From EX4484-217-1 sp964496035 (GTDB taxonomy: Archaea; Thermoproteota; Thermoprotei_A; EX4484-217-1): DNA of 21,181 bases. Within the stretch, counting starts at the first letter, position 1. Every line of letters starts with the position of its first letter. Shown piece after piece: positions 1 to 8,507 of the stretch. A model generated the notes under the pieces. The model had not been told where the DNA came from and did not search any database. It saw only the letters and a program-made list of their open reading frames with translations. A program made the translations under genes and the position numbers. Location: contig CAZBXI010000025.1 in assembly GCA_964496035.1 (NCBI GenBank), positions 1-21,181 on the forward strand, given 5' to 3'.

Positions 1-55
1 GGATACCCCCACCGGCTTAGCAGGCCGGCGCCCTACCAGGCTAGGCGACCCCGGC
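1..55 (-). tRNA. tRNA-Ser(GCT), 3' part missing at window edge
   Basis: Read on the minus strand, the segment starts with an acceptor strand GCCGGGG, then a D arm, then an anticodon stem CCGGC/GCCGG closing the seven-base loop CTGCTAA. This gives anticodon GCT, which reads the serine codons AGC and AGU. After the anticodon stem the sequence runs TGGGGGTATCC, consistent with the beginning of the long variable arm of a class II tRNA such as tRNA-Ser. The window starts inside that arm, so the rest of the variable arm, the T arm and the 3' acceptor strand are not seen. An A/T-rich stretch at about 80-90 could be its TATA box, but this is weak. Confidence 0.85.
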
Positions 56-102
56 ATTCACCTAGCTAATATTGTTGTGTAGTAATTTTTAGAGTTTATG
101 GT

Positions 103-942
103 TTAAATCCACTTCTTTTTTCTGAAATAAGCCAACTGCCCTATAGCTATGATTAGCATTACCGCTAAGACTACAGGGTATGCCAGGGGATGATTAAGTT
201 CGGGCATGTATTTAAAGTTCATACCATAAATGCTGGCTATAAGTGTTAAGGGCAGGAAAATAGCTGATATTATCGTTAATTTCTGGACAACACTATTCAC
301 TTTATCGCTTAATACCATGTAGTGGAATTGCGTTAATAACGTTATTCTCTCAAGTAGTCTATCTGCATGGTCTAGTAATCTCCGAACATCATCAACTATC
401 TGGTCGCTTATTTTTACACTTAAGATTGTTCTCGAAGTGAAACTATTTAATTGAAAAATGGCTTTCCTAATTTTCCTGGCCTTACTAAGGATCCTATGTA
501 GTCTTTTAAGTTCCGGTTTTTGAGTAATTATTTCTTCAAACCTATCTATTTCCACACTTACATTTTCAATAGCCTTGTATAGTTCTTCAGAAACATAGGA
601 GATTATGGAGTCTAAAATAGCATTAATAGTATTAAACTTGTTTGAAACGCAATATTCCATGATGTTTTTAATAAAGCTTAAAGGCACGTCGCCCCAACTA
701 TAAATTCTCCCATTGTAAAGTATAATGTTTAATTTACGTAAATAACCGTTGAACGGTATCAATAAGTAATTACGCAGTATACTTCTGTAGGAGAACGCTC
801 TAGCTTGAATAATGTTTTCATGTAGTAATCCACGTCTAATTAATTCCCCATATTCCTCCACATGTATCCAAAGGCTATGCTTAATATCCTTTAAATCTTC
901 CCCTATTCTAACCTCTCCATCCACCATGTAAAGTGCTAGCAT
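103..942 (-). CDS. corA: CorA-like divalent metal ion transporter
   Basis: Likely Mg2+ (or Co2+/Ni2+) channel-type transporter of the CorA/MIT superfamily in the cytoplasmic membrane. The 279-residue protein has a soluble, helix-rich N-terminal domain with long charged helices at about 120-220. Two C-terminal membrane segments follow (about 222-240 and 254-272). The family signature Gly-Met-Asn sits at the end of the first one (residues 240-242, in IYGMNF). The C-terminus is short and basic (RKKKW), as in CorA. Signature and topology are seen directly; ion choice is inferred from the family. It is somewhat shorter than typical CorA proteins (a bit over 300 residues), mostly in the N-terminal domain. 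The ATG start is preceded by AAGGT eight bases upstream. The gene lies downstream of the SRP RNA on the same strand, and a T-rich stretch between them suggests separate transcription. Confidence 0.88.
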   Translation of the reverse strand: MLALYMVDGEVRIGEDLKDIKHSLWIHVEEYGELIRRGLLHENIIQARAFSYRSILRNYLLIPFNGYLRKLNIILYNGRIYSWGDVPLSFIKNIMEYCVSNKFNTINAILDSIISYVSEELYKAIENVSVEIDRFEEIITQKPELKRLHRILSKARKIRKAIFQLNSFTSRTILSVKISDQIVDDVRRLLDHADRLLERITLLTQFHYMVLSDKVNSVVQKLTIISAIFLPLTLIASIYGMNFKYMPELNHPLAYPVVLAVMLIIAIGQLAYFRKKKWI

Positions 943-968
943 TGTAACATACCTTGTATCGACTAAGA

Positions 969-987
969 TGAAAAGAACTAAAAAACA
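969..987 (-). terminator. T-rich terminator after SRP RNA
   Basis: Immediately past the 3' end of the SRP RNA, the minus strand reads GTTTTTTAGTTCTTTTC. Archaeal RNA polymerase terminates at such T-runs without needing a hairpin. It separates the SRP RNA from corA. Confidence 0.6.
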
Positions 988-991
988 TTAT

Positions 992-1314
992 GGGGCACGC
1001 GGCCCCCGCCGCCTAAACAGTGTACACCCTAAGGAGCCTACGGTAAGTAATCTCAACCCCGTGAACCCATGAACGTTAGCGTCCGGGGTTAGGTTGCTCC
1101 CTTCCGGGCCTAGCCATGTTCCCCCGGTAAAAGCGGTACCAACCCGCCCTCCAGCGGGCGGTCCGCCACCGCTAACCCCATGGGGCGGGGTTTCATTGAC
1201 ACTTACCGTAGGACTTAGGGTGTACACTGTACAGCGGCGGGTTACTGGCCCCCGCATATCGCCCATTTCGGGTTACGAGAGAGGGCGAGCCCCTCGGCCC
1301 TACCCGCGTGCCCC
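992..1314 (-). ncRNA. ffs: Signal recognition particle RNA (archaeal 7S RNA)
   Basis: This is a GC-rich island of about 323 bases in AT-rich surroundings. The 5' end GGGGCACGCGG and the 3' end CCGCGTGCCCC are complementary, which makes the helix that closes archaeal SRP RNAs. The conserved SRP54-binding helix 8 is visible at about 1087-1115, with the hallmark run CCGGAAGGGAGCAACC on the minus strand. A second hairpin at about 1144-1161, CCGCCC closing on GGGCGG around a loop containing GGAG, fits helix 6, the SRP19 site. Length matches archaeal 7S RNAs (about 300-320 bases). With SRP54 and SRP19 it directs ribosomes making membrane or secreted proteins to the translocon. End positions come from the terminal pairing and could shift by a few bases. 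Open frames inside this island are chance products of its high GC. Confidence 0.95.
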
Positions 1315-1339
1315 ATTTCTAGTATGTTAAGGTTAGAAG

Positions 1340-1346
1340 TATTTAA
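1340..1346 (-). promoter_or_regulatory. TATA box of the SRP RNA gene
   Basis: The minus strand reads TTAAATA at 26 to 32 bases upstream of the inferred first base of the SRP RNA (1314), the expected archaeal TATA-box spacing. The purine-poor bases beside it do not give a clear BRE. Confidence 0.7.
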
Positions 1347-1358
1347 TTTACTATGGTG

Positions 1359-2573
1359 TTACCGCATGTACAGTATGAACGATGCGATAATGTTTATCAA
1401 CACAATCGATACAAATAGAAATTGCACACTTCTTGAAACTCTATATCCAAGTTTACCAAGTTTCGACCTAGAAAATTCGTCCAATGCTTTACCACCATCA
1501 GTAATGAACAATGGTGTCGCATTGATAGCGGCTAATCCTAAGTTTAAAGCAAAAGACCATATGAGAAAAGTTTGTAGACTAGGACCTAAAAGTTTTGCAA
1601 TAAAGTTTCTAGGTTCAAGTACAGCATAAGGGTATAGTACGACGCCTATAGGCTGGGTAATGTTTTCTCTGATTATAGTGTAATTATGCACATCATAAGG
1701 AGGTTTAGGGTTCATCAACGTAAGCACAAGCACCCTTCCTTTTTTCTTAAACCCTGAGAGTTCCCTAAGAAGAACTCTAGAGTTAAATAGGTAATCAAAC
1801 ATACTTAGATTTCTACCAAGCTTTGTCCCATTGATGGCTACAATAACTGTTCCATTAGGTAAGTTAGCTTCGTAAGCAGGCATATCCTCAACTACATGAG
1901 AGACATATAGGCCCCAATGAACGTTGAATAGTACAGGAATAAGGTATATGAATAACAAAAGAGATAATAAGGCTAAAATAACATTACCCGCAACGCCAGC
2001 GGACAGTATTCTGAGCTTACTCCTTAACTTAAGTTTTGCAAAATCGTTTTCATCTATTTCCACGAAAGGTGCCAATATTATAAAAACTAGGGCTACTCCA
2101 AAACTCTTTATTTTAGTTCCCTCGATTAAACCCACAATAGCATGCATACCCTCATGTACAAGTACAGCAACAGCTATGACTAAAATAAGCATAGGTAGCA
2201 TTGACAAAGAAACCGTTATACCAGGTATTATTGGAACTATTGGAGTTACAATACCTTTTTCAGGACTTTCAGCTACCATAACAGATTTCAGCATGCCTAC
2301 CAGATTTTCAACATATATTTTTAACGCTAAAAGAAAGCTTAAGACAATAAGTACTACGAGTAAATCAAGTAATAATCCATGCTTCTTTAAACGCTTCAAA
2401 ACTTTAACTGTAGGGTAAAGTTCCTTCCTAATAACCCGCCAAATTAGGGTTATACCTGCAACCTCTATGCCCAGCGATTTAAATCTCTCTCTATACTTAA
2501 TATAGAGCATGTTGAGGAAGGCGTAAAGGGAAAGACATATTGCGAATAGCAGTAGTAAAGAAATGTTGTTCAT
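1359..2573 (-). CDS. Membrane-embedded M50 (site-2 type) metalloprotease with PDZ-like domain
   Basis: Predicted zinc protease that cuts membrane proteins within or near the bilayer. Among 404 residues there are N-terminal membrane segments (about 4-24, 69-87 and 122-140). The zinc motif HEGMH (H140, E141, H144) sits at the end of one of them. Further segments follow near 160-172 and 196-216. Residues of about 220-310 form a soluble PDZ-like insert with the phrase GTVIVAINGT. The second family motif, NxxPxxxxDGG (N351 to G361), supplies the third zinc ligand, D359. This motif pair is diagnostic for S2P/RseP relatives. The substrate is unknown; bacterial relatives cut anti-sigma factors, but archaea lack those. 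The ATG start has AGGAGAG about eight bases upstream. The gene is divergent from the nucleotidyltransferase gene, and a minus-strand TATA-like ATATTTATAAG lies near 2612-2623. Confidence 0.88.
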   Translation of the reverse strand: MNNISLLLLFAICLSLYAFLNMLYIKYRERFKSLGIEVAGITLIWRVIRKELYPTVKVLKRLKKHGLLLDLLVVLIVLSFLLALKIYVENLVGMLKSVMVAESPEKGIVTPIVPIIPGITVSLSMLPMLILVIAVAVLVHEGMHAIVGLIEGTKIKSFGVALVFIILAPFVEIDENDFAKLKLRSKLRILSAGVAGNVILALLSLLLFIYLIPVLFNVHWGLYVSHVVEDMPAYEANLPNGTVIVAINGTKLGRNLSMFDYLFNSRVLLRELSGFKKKGRVLVLTLMNPKPPYDVHNYTIIRENITQPIGVVLYPYAVLEPRNFIAKLLGPSLQTFLIWSFALNLGLAAINATPLFITDGGKALDEFSRSKLGKLGYRVSRSVQFLFVSIVLINIIASFILYMR

Positions 2574-2668
2574 GTTTGTTTCTCTCCTAAACCTTAAAAC
2601 ACCACCCTTATAAATATTGGTTTCTATTTAAACGAATACTGAATGGGAAATTTTCAAGGAATATAGAT

Positions 2669-3388
2669 ATGGTTAAAGAAAAAGTCGTTAGAGTAGGAGA
2701 TATAATAGAAGTAATTTATAGCGATACGAGATGGAAGATCCTAAGGGAGAAGAGAAAAGAAGCACTAGCCATAATGAGCGCTCTCAAAAAACTCGGACTA
2801 AACCCGATAGTTCATGGAAGTGTAGCCAGAGGGGACGTAAAAGAAACGAGCGATATCGACATCGCTATATTGTACCCTGTACCTTCATATAAAGTAGAAA
2901 TTGCCTTAGAAAATTCAGGCTATGAACCTTACAAGAGATTAATAGTACAAGCAACACCTAGACATGCTCCTAAGGCGTATATTGTACTCGATGAAATGGA
3001 GATGAAAGTTGTATCATTTCCTCTAGTAAAGCTTTCAAGAAAAGAAGTTGAATTTTACAAGTTCGGCGGTCTCTTAAATTTTGAAGACCTAAAGAAGAAT
3101 TTAAGGGTACCAGGCGTTAATAAGAGACTCATTCTAATAAAACCCACAAATAAAGGCCACATAGAAATGCCTGTAATTGGTAGAGAAGCAGAAGTATCTT
3201 CAATACTAAATGTATCATTAGATATCGTTGAAGAAAGGATAAGAGTTCTTACAAGACGTGATAGGTTGGGGAGAACAGGAGTTTTTGTGAAATACATTCT
3301 AAAACCTGATGAGACCTTTGAAGAAGCATTAGAAGAGCTTATGAAAACCAATCAATATGTTCGGAGGATAGTTTATGAAAGATCTTAG
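2669..3388 (+). CDS. Archaeal Pol-beta-superfamily nucleotidyltransferase (COG2413-like)
   Basis: Predicted to transfer a nucleotide from an NTP to an unknown acceptor. The N-terminal half has the superfamily signature: G50-S51 in HGSVARGD, then SDIDIAIL with the metal-binding pair D62 and D64. A third acidic ligand should lie further on; E1011 to 1013-type motifs cannot be assigned by eye, but EMEMKVVSFP near residues 110-118 is a candidate. The C-terminal third (about 172-239) is an acidic/basic helical extension not typical of minimal nucleotidyltransferases. Resemblance to the archaeal uncharacterised family COG2413 is from memory and not searched. The ATG has AAGGA eight bases upstream. 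The 3' end overlaps the radical SAM gene by 14 bases, so the two are translationally coupled and probably act together. The acceptor substrate is unknown. Confidence 0.75.
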   Translation: MVKEKVVRVGDIIEVIYSDTRWKILREKRKEALAIMSALKKLGLNPIVHGSVARGDVKETSDIDIAILYPVPSYKVEIALENSGYEPYKRLIVQATPRHAPKAYIVLDEMEMKVVSFPLVKLSRKEVEFYKFGGLLNFEDLKKNLRVPGVNKRLILIKPTNKGHIEMPVIGREAEVSSILNVSLDIVEERIRVLTRRDRLGRTGVFVKYILKPDETFEEALEELMKTNQYVRRIVYERS

Positions 3389-4466
3389 AACTTTAAAGAG
3401 TGGTAAGGCAGGTTCAAAGTTCATAGGTCAATTACCTAAAGGTTGCCAGCTATGCTATGATGGCGCTAAATCAGTAATCTTCATAACAGGTATATGCTAT
3501 GAAAAGTGCTACTACTGTCCTATAAGTTATTCAAGGAGAAATAAAGATGTCATATTTGTAAATGATTTGAAAGTTGAAAGCTTTGAAGATATCCTTAGGG
3601 AAATATATGATTCGAAAGCACTTGGCGTTAGCATTACAGGAGGAGAACCGTTGGTGTTCCCGGGTAGGGTTTTACTCTTCATTAGGAGGTTAAAGGAAAT
3701 ATTTGGAGAGGAATTCCATATACATCTATACACCATAGGAAAGCAGTTAACAAAAGAACTCATTATGAACTTGTACGAGGCAGGCCTAGATGAAATACGA
3801 TTCCATATTGTAGAATATGGGTTACTTAAGAAAGTCGAATATACTGTCAAGCATACTGACATGGATGTAGGTATAGAGGTTCCAGTAGTACCGGGGAATT
3901 TGAATTTCTACAAAAAGCTCATCATAGAAGCTGAAAAATATGGTGCTAAATTCGTGAATTTGAATGAGCTCGAAATTTCCGAAGGCAATTACAGAAGCTT
4001 ATTGGAAAGGGGATTTAAACTCAAGAAAGAGACAATAGCATCCGTTGAAGGTAGCGAGGAAGATGCACTAAAGATTCTTAAATGGGCTGCTGAACACACG
4101 TCAAATATTAATGTACATTACTGTAGCGCTCTGTATAAGGATCTTGTTCAAACCAGAGTTAGGCTGAGAAGGAAAGCATTGAACACTGCTAAACCTTATG
4201 AGGAGATATCCCATGAAGGAACAGTATTGAGAGGAGAAATATGGATAAGTGTTAGATTCAAAGATAAAGTATTTAAATTTCTTAAAAAGACTGCCTTCGA
4301 CTATAAAGTCAATAATAACGAGTTAGTAGTGTTTGTGCCAGTCGGCTTTCTAAGAAATATTGTCAGTTGTTTAAGGAATAAAAGAGTACCGTTTAAAGCT
4401 CTTATAGTTGAAGAGTATCCAGGAAGAACAAGAATAGTGAAGAATGTTATGCCTTATCATACTTGA
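3375..4466 (+). CDS. Radical SAM protein (COG2108-like, archaeal)
   Basis: A 363-residue radical SAM enzyme. The 4Fe-4S cluster motif CxxxCxxC is seen at C41, C45 and C48 (CYEKCYYC), and the SAM-binding GGEP at residues 89-92 (SITGGEP). Upstream of the cluster motif lies another cysteine pair, C24 and C27 (KGCQLC), and C250 sits in the phrase HYCSALYKD. These extra cysteines could hold a zinc or an auxiliary cluster. The layout resembles an uncharacterised archaeal group related to pyruvate formate-lyase activating enzymes (COG2108, from memory). The reaction is not known. The start lies inside the nucleotidyltransferase gene and is preceded by GGAGG with seven bases of spacing, so co-translation is likely. 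The 3' end overlaps the Pelota gene by 20 bases, tail to tail. Confidence 0.82.
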   Translation: MKDLRTLKSGKAGSKFIGQLPKGCQLCYDGAKSVIFITGICYEKCYYCPISYSRRNKDVIFVNDLKVESFEDILREIYDSKALGVSITGGEPLVFPGRVLLFIRRLKEIFGEEFHIHLYTIGKQLTKELIMNLYEAGLDEIRFHIVEYGLLKKVEYTVKHTDMDVGIEVPVVPGNLNFYKKLIIEAEKYGAKFVNLNELEISEGNYRSLLERGFKLKKETIASVEGSEEDALKILKWAAEHTSNINVHYCSALYKDLVQTRVRLRRKALNTAKPYEEISHEGTVLRGEIWISVRFKDKVFKFLKKTAFDYKVNNNELVVFVPVGFLRNIVSCLRNKRVPFKALIVEEYPGRTRIVKNVMPYHT

Positions 4467-5529
4467 TAGGATACCTTAAAAGAGCTATCATTCCTCCTAA
4501 GGCTTTGAGCTGAATTCCTGCTTCATGATGAATAGTGTAAATTTTTATCTTACCATTATGTTTTTCAACGTTATCCAATATTTTTTCTAAAGTTTCGCTT
4601 TCCTTACATGCAAGGTCCTTTAATGTTCTATCTAAGATTAACAGGTACTCCACAGCACCTAATTCAGATGCTCTGAGAACCTCGTCAAGCCCTATTGCGA
4701 TTTTTTCGGGTTCTTGAGATAGTCTTTTCATAACTTCCTCGAATAATTTTTCTTTCTCCGTAAGTTCAAAGTATCTAATGAATTTCCCCAGAACCCCGGA
4801 TTTCACTATCTCATGAACTCCTTTGGTACCCCCTGTCGAGCTATGTTCTATTGCTATGTTCATTCTTGTTCCTGTTACTCTAAGATTTTCACGCAATATT
4901 CTAGCAAACTTCTCCTTTAAGAAGCCAGGCCCGGAAACAACTAAGTTATTCACAGCCTCAGCTGAAAGCATCTTAATAGTCTTATTAGCTAACTCAGCGA
5001 TCTTCTCTTGTAGCACCTTTTCCCTAGAAGTATCCGCTTTACCTGGTATGTTGAGAGAAGTAGTAAACAACACTTTAATACCGTGACCATAAGCTAAAGC
5101 TAGGCAGAAGTCCTCGTAATCAATAGCTATCACCGCTATTTTTTGTTTTATTCTCTCTGAGAGTTTTATCTTCCTAAGTAGAGACCTTGTAATCCCTTTT
5201 TCTTTAACTACAGTCACTGTGTGGCCTACACTTATGGATAGTGTATGATAGTGTCCTTGTAAACCGAATTCTTCAGGACCATGTATAATTATTCCTGTAA
5301 TCCTTAACCTATTGGTAAAGGGGTGATACTCTGTTTTTCTAACTCTTATCCCTAAAAACATTGGGAGTCTTCTACTTTTTCCTCCGCTTTTTGCTTTAAC
5401 TTCTCTTGTTGTATGCGCGTAAACGATATCATTTTCAGAAATTATAAGGTCAAGTAACCATAAGTCCTCTTCTGTTTCTACTTTTAGCTCTAATATTCCT
5501 TTCTTTTCATCTACGGATAGGATAATCAT
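4447..5529 (-). CDS. pelA: Pelota (Dom34) mRNA surveillance and ribosome rescue factor
   Basis: Archaeal Pelota enters the empty A site of stalled ribosomes with aEF1alpha and ABCE1, splits them and releases stalled mRNAs. The 360-residue length is standard. The N-terminal Sm-like domain (about 1-130) includes DLWLLDLIISENDIVYAHTTR and IRVRKTEYHPFTNRLRITG-type strands. The central domain (about 131-260) resembles eRF1 domain 2 but lacks GGQ. It has the family phrases SGPGFLKEKF (199-208) and EHSSTGGTKGVHE (228-240). The C-terminal eRF1-like domain carries LDEVLRASELGAVEYLLI. A weak GAGG lies about ten bases before the ATG. It is divergent from the RimI-type gene and convergent with the radical SAM gene. 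Confidence 0.95.
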   Translation of the reverse strand: MIILSVDEKKGILELKVETEEDLWLLDLIISENDIVYAHTTREVKAKSGGKSRRLPMFLGIRVRKTEYHPFTNRLRITGIIIHGPEEFGLQGHYHTLSISVGHTVTVVKEKGITRSLLRKIKLSERIKQKIAVIAIDYEDFCLALAYGHGIKVLFTTSLNIPGKADTSREKVLQEKIAELANKTIKMLSAEAVNNLVVSGPGFLKEKFARILRENLRVTGTRMNIAIEHSSTGGTKGVHEIVKSGVLGKFIRYFELTEKEKLFEEVMKRLSQEPEKIAIGLDEVLRASELGAVEYLLILDRTLKDLACKESETLEKILDNVEKHNGKIKIYTIHHEAGIQLKALGGMIALLRYPIKYDKA

Positions 5530-5593
5530 TTTAAATATTCCTCAGCTTAAAAATAAACCTCGGAGTTTTTAACGTTTCGAACAAGAGTTAGAA
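5530..5593. promoter_or_regulatory. Divergent promoter region between pelA and the acetyltransferase gene
   Basis: This 64-base gap separates two divergent starts. On the plus strand, GCTTAAAAATAA (about 5546-5557) is a TATA-like element placed to start transcription close to the acetyltransferase ATG. On the minus strand, the same A/T tract and GTTAAAAAC near 5567-5575 could serve pelA. The two promoters probably overlap. Confidence 0.45.
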
Positions 5594-6058
5594 ATGGCTA
5601 AGGGAGGGATGAATTTAAAAGTAAGACCAGCTAGAGAGGACGATATTGACAGAATATTTGAAATAGAAACCCTATCGTTTAAAGAACCCTATCCTAAGAG
5701 TCTATTATACATATACCTTAAGCTTACCCCAGAACTGTTCTTCGTCATAGAGAAAGAGGGTAAGGTTTTAGGCTACATAATAGGTCTTGTAAGATTAGAT
5801 AAGCTGGGGCACATAATTTCTCTTGCAGTTGATCCTAAAGAGAGAAGAAAAGGTTATGGAACACTTCTTCTTAAGAAACTTCTTAAAAAATTTAAGGAAC
5901 TAGGTGTGCGTAAAGTTAGGCTTGAAGTTAGGGTTTCAAACAAAGCTGCTATAAATCTTTATAAAAAGCATGGATTTAAGACAGCCTATGTTATTAAAAA
6001 ATTTTATCTAAATGGGGAAGATGCTTACGTTATGATGAAAAACATGAATGAGCGCTAG
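5594..6058 (+). CDS. rimI: GNAT N-acetyltransferase, RimI/Ard1-type N-terminal acetyltransferase
   Basis: Predicted to move acetyl from acetyl-CoA to the N-terminal amine of proteins, the usual job of archaeal RimI/Naa10 relatives. The 154 residues cover one GNAT fold. Seen are the N-terminal strand-helix VRPAREDDIDRIFEIE, the strand pair around residues 49-67, and SLAVDPKERRKGYGT with the acetyl-CoA pyrophosphate loop RRKGYG (84-89). The C-terminal EVRVSNKAAINLYKKHGFK (about 111-129) is typical of RimI. Start choice is uncertain: ATG at 5594 has no clear ribosome binding site but sits near a TATA element, so the mRNA may be leaderless. The ATG at 5609 follows GGGAGG too closely to use it. 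Confidence 0.88.
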   Translation: MAKGGMNLKVRPAREDDIDRIFEIETLSFKEPYPKSLLYIYLKLTPELFFVIEKEGKVLGYIIGLVRLDKLGHIISLAVDPKERRKGYGTLLLKKLLKKFKELGVRKVRLEVRVSNKAAINLYKKHGFKTAYVIKKFYLNGEDAYVMMKNMNER

Positions 6059-6117
6059 AAAGCTTATTTTAAAGGGAAAGAATAGATAGAGAGTGATAGG
6101 AATAGGAGAGCCAAGCA

Positions 6118-8505
6118 ATGGTAACTGTAAGGTTCTGGTTTTTAGATATAAATTACCAAGTAGTTGGTAGAGAACCTCACATAATGATTTGGGGGATTTC
6201 TGAGAATAATGAAAGAATATTGATAATAGATAAAAAGTTTAGACCATACTTCTATGTTTTACCGAGAGAGAACATTGATGTAAATAAACTAATAGCAAGG
6301 ATTAAAATGCTCTCTTCAGCAAGATCACCGATAACATCTGTTGAAATTGTTGAAAAGAAGTATTTCGGTAAACCGGTTAAGGTACTTAAGGTTAAAACTG
6401 TAATTCCAGACCAGGTTCCCAAATATAGAGAAGAAATAAGGAAAATGCCTGAAGTGAAAGAAGTTTTAGAAGCTGATATACGCTTCTCGATGAGATATCT
6501 TATAGACCATCAGCTGCAACCATCAGCCTGGCATGAAGCTGAAGTTGAAGAATTACCTTTGAAAAGGCCAAATCTTAGAGTAGATAAGGTATATGAGCTT
6601 AAGGGATCAATTAAGCCTATAGGGTTGGTTAAAGAACCTAGTCTTAGAAAAATAGCCTTCGATATTGAATGTTACAATCCTCATGGAGCTCCAAGCCCCG
6701 AAAGAGATCCTGTGATCATAATCTCGATATATAATGATAAAGGGGAACTTGTACAATTCGCTGCTACAGATAAGAATGATAAAACTGTTTTAATGAAGTT
6801 CGTTAAATACGTTCAAGAATACGATCCTGATATTATAATGGGATATAATAACAATAGATTTGACTGGCCATATCTAATTAGCAGAGGAAAAAGAATAGGA
6901 GTCAAGATAGCTATTAGCAGGTTTAGTAGCGAACCTAATCCAAGCGTTTATGGACATATTTCAGTTATGGGTAGGGCTAATGTGGATCTCTACGATTTTG
7001 CTGAAGAAATAACTGAGGTCAAGGTAAAGACTTTAGAAAATGTTGCAGACTATCTAGGTGTTATGCCTAAAGATAAAAGAACATTGATAAACTGGTGGGA
7101 AATGCCCAAATACTGGGATGAACTTGAAAGAAGAAAGATATTTCTAAAGTACGCAGCTGACGATGTTGTTTCAACTTATGGTTTAGGAGAAAAATTCTTA
7201 CCATTTGCTATACAGTTATCAAGCATTACCGGTCTTCCTCTAGACCAAGTAGGTGCAGCTTCTGTTGGTTTTAGAGTTGAATGGTTTCTCATGAGAGAAG
7301 CATATAAGGCAAATGAACTAATACCTAGTAAAGTTGAGAGACCTTACGAACCATATAAAGGAGCCATAGTTCTCGAACCTAAGAAAGGTGTTCATGAAAA
7401 CATAGCTGTTTTAGATTTCTCAGCAATGTACCCTAACATAATGATAAAGTACAATATTTCACCTGATACATATGTTCCGCCAACAGAAGAGATAAACCCT
7501 GAAGAAGTGTGGATAGCGCCGGAAATAGGGCATAGATTCAGAAAAGAACCGCCAGGATTCTTCAAGAAAGTACTTGAAATGCTGCTAAGTTTAAGACGTA
7601 AAGTAAGAGAGGAAATGAAGAAATACCCTGCTGATAGCGTTGAATACCGTATTCTCAACGAGAGACAGAAAGCTCTCAAAGTACTAGCAAATGCGATGTA
7701 CGGATACCAAGGCTGGGTTGGAGCACGATGGTATTGTAAGCAAGCAGCTGAAGCCATTACTGCATGGGGTAGACAAACTATTAGGAAGGCTATGAATATA
7801 GCTAAGGAGCTAGGTTTAGAAATAATCTATGGTGATACAGACAGCATATTCGTTAAGTATGATAAGGAAAAAGTTGAAAAGCTTATCGAAAGAATAAAGA
7901 ACGAACTAGGTTTCGAGATAAAAATAGACAAAATATACAGGAGAGTATTCTTCACTGAAGCAAAAAAGAGGTATGTTGGACTATTACCTGATGGAAGAAT
8001 AGATATAGTAGGTTTCGAAGCAATTAGAGGTGATTGGTCGGAATTAGCCAAAGAGGTACAGGAAGCAGTTATGGAGATCATTCTTAAGGAGGGAAGTACA
8101 GATAAAGCTGTAGAATACGTAAGAAAAATAATTGGTGATTTAAGGGAAAAGAAAATACCAATAAGCAAATTGGTAATATGGAAAACTATCAGTAAACGGC
8201 TTGACGAATATGCGGTAGAGGCACCCCATGTAGCTGCGGCTAGAAAAATTATCGAACGTGGAGGCAAGGTAACTGTAGGAAGTAAAATAGGTTATGTAAT
8301 AGTTAAGGGCACTGGAAGGCTCTCAGATAGAGCATTACCTTACTTCATGGCTAAGATAGACGATGTAGATGTAAATTATTACATAGACAGACAAGTAATA
8401 CCTGCAGCTGTTAGGGTATTGGAGTATTTCGGAATCTCAGAGAAAGAGTTAAAAGCCGTTACCGTTAAAGCACAAAAGACACTTTTCGAATTCTTCGGAG
8501 GATAA
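6118..8505 (+). CDS. polB: B-family replicative DNA polymerase, probably PolB3 type
   Basis: DNA-directed DNA polymerase with 3'-5' proofreading; 795 residues, close to other archaeal PolB enzymes (about 770-800). Exonuclease motifs are intact: Exo I FDIE (D182, E184), Exo II YNNNRFD (D249), Exo III YAADD (Y345, D349). Polymerase motifs: A DFSAMYPNI (D433), B RQKALKVLANAMYGY (516-530), C YGDTDS (D573, D575). Motif B has NAMYG where NSxYG is common; motif A has YPN where YPS is common. The C-terminus QKTLFEFF (786-793) fits the PCNA-binding PIP box. Similarity of motif A and NISPDTY to the PolB3 branch is from memory; PolB1 is less likely. ATG is preceded by AGGAGAG. The next gene starts two bases after the stop. 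Confidence 0.95.
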   Translation: MVTVRFWFLDINYQVVGREPHIMIWGISENNERILIIDKKFRPYFYVLPRENIDVNKLIARIKMLSSARSPITSVEIVEKKYFGKPVKVLKVKTVIPDQVPKYREEIRKMPEVKEVLEADIRFSMRYLIDHQLQPSAWHEAEVEELPLKRPNLRVDKVYELKGSIKPIGLVKEPSLRKIAFDIECYNPHGAPSPERDPVIIISIYNDKGELVQFAATDKNDKTVLMKFVKYVQEYDPDIIMGYNNNRFDWPYLISRGKRIGVKIAISRFSSEPNPSVYGHISVMGRANVDLYDFAEEITEVKVKTLENVADYLGVMPKDKRTLINWWEMPKYWDELERRKIFLKYAADDVVSTYGLGEKFLPFAIQLSSITGLPLDQVGAASVGFRVEWFLMREAYKANELIPSKVERPYEPYKGAIVLEPKKGVHENIAVLDFSAMYPNIMIKYNISPDTYVPPTEEINPEEVWIAPEIGHRFRKEPPGFFKKVLEMLLSLRRKVREEMKKYPADSVEYRILNERQKALKVLANAMYGYQGWVGARWYCKQAAEAITAWGRQTIRKAMNIAKELGLEIIYGDTDSIFVKYDKEKVEKLIERIKNELGFEIKIDKIYRRVFFTEAKKRYVGLLPDGRIDIVGFEAIRGDWSELAKEVQEAVMEIILKEGSTDKAVEYVRKIIGDLREKKIPISKLVIWKTISKRLDEYAVEAPHVAAARKIIERGGKVTVGSKIGYVIVKGTGRLSDRALPYFMAKIDDVDVNYYIDRQVIPAAVRVLEYFGISEKELKAVTVKAQKTLFEFFGG

Positions 8506-8507
8506 GA

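Noticed and set aside
988..1330. Open reading frames of 78-92 codons on both strands
   Set aside because: They lie fully or largely in the SRP RNA island; their glycine/proline-rich translations reflect GC-rich structured RNA, not protein.
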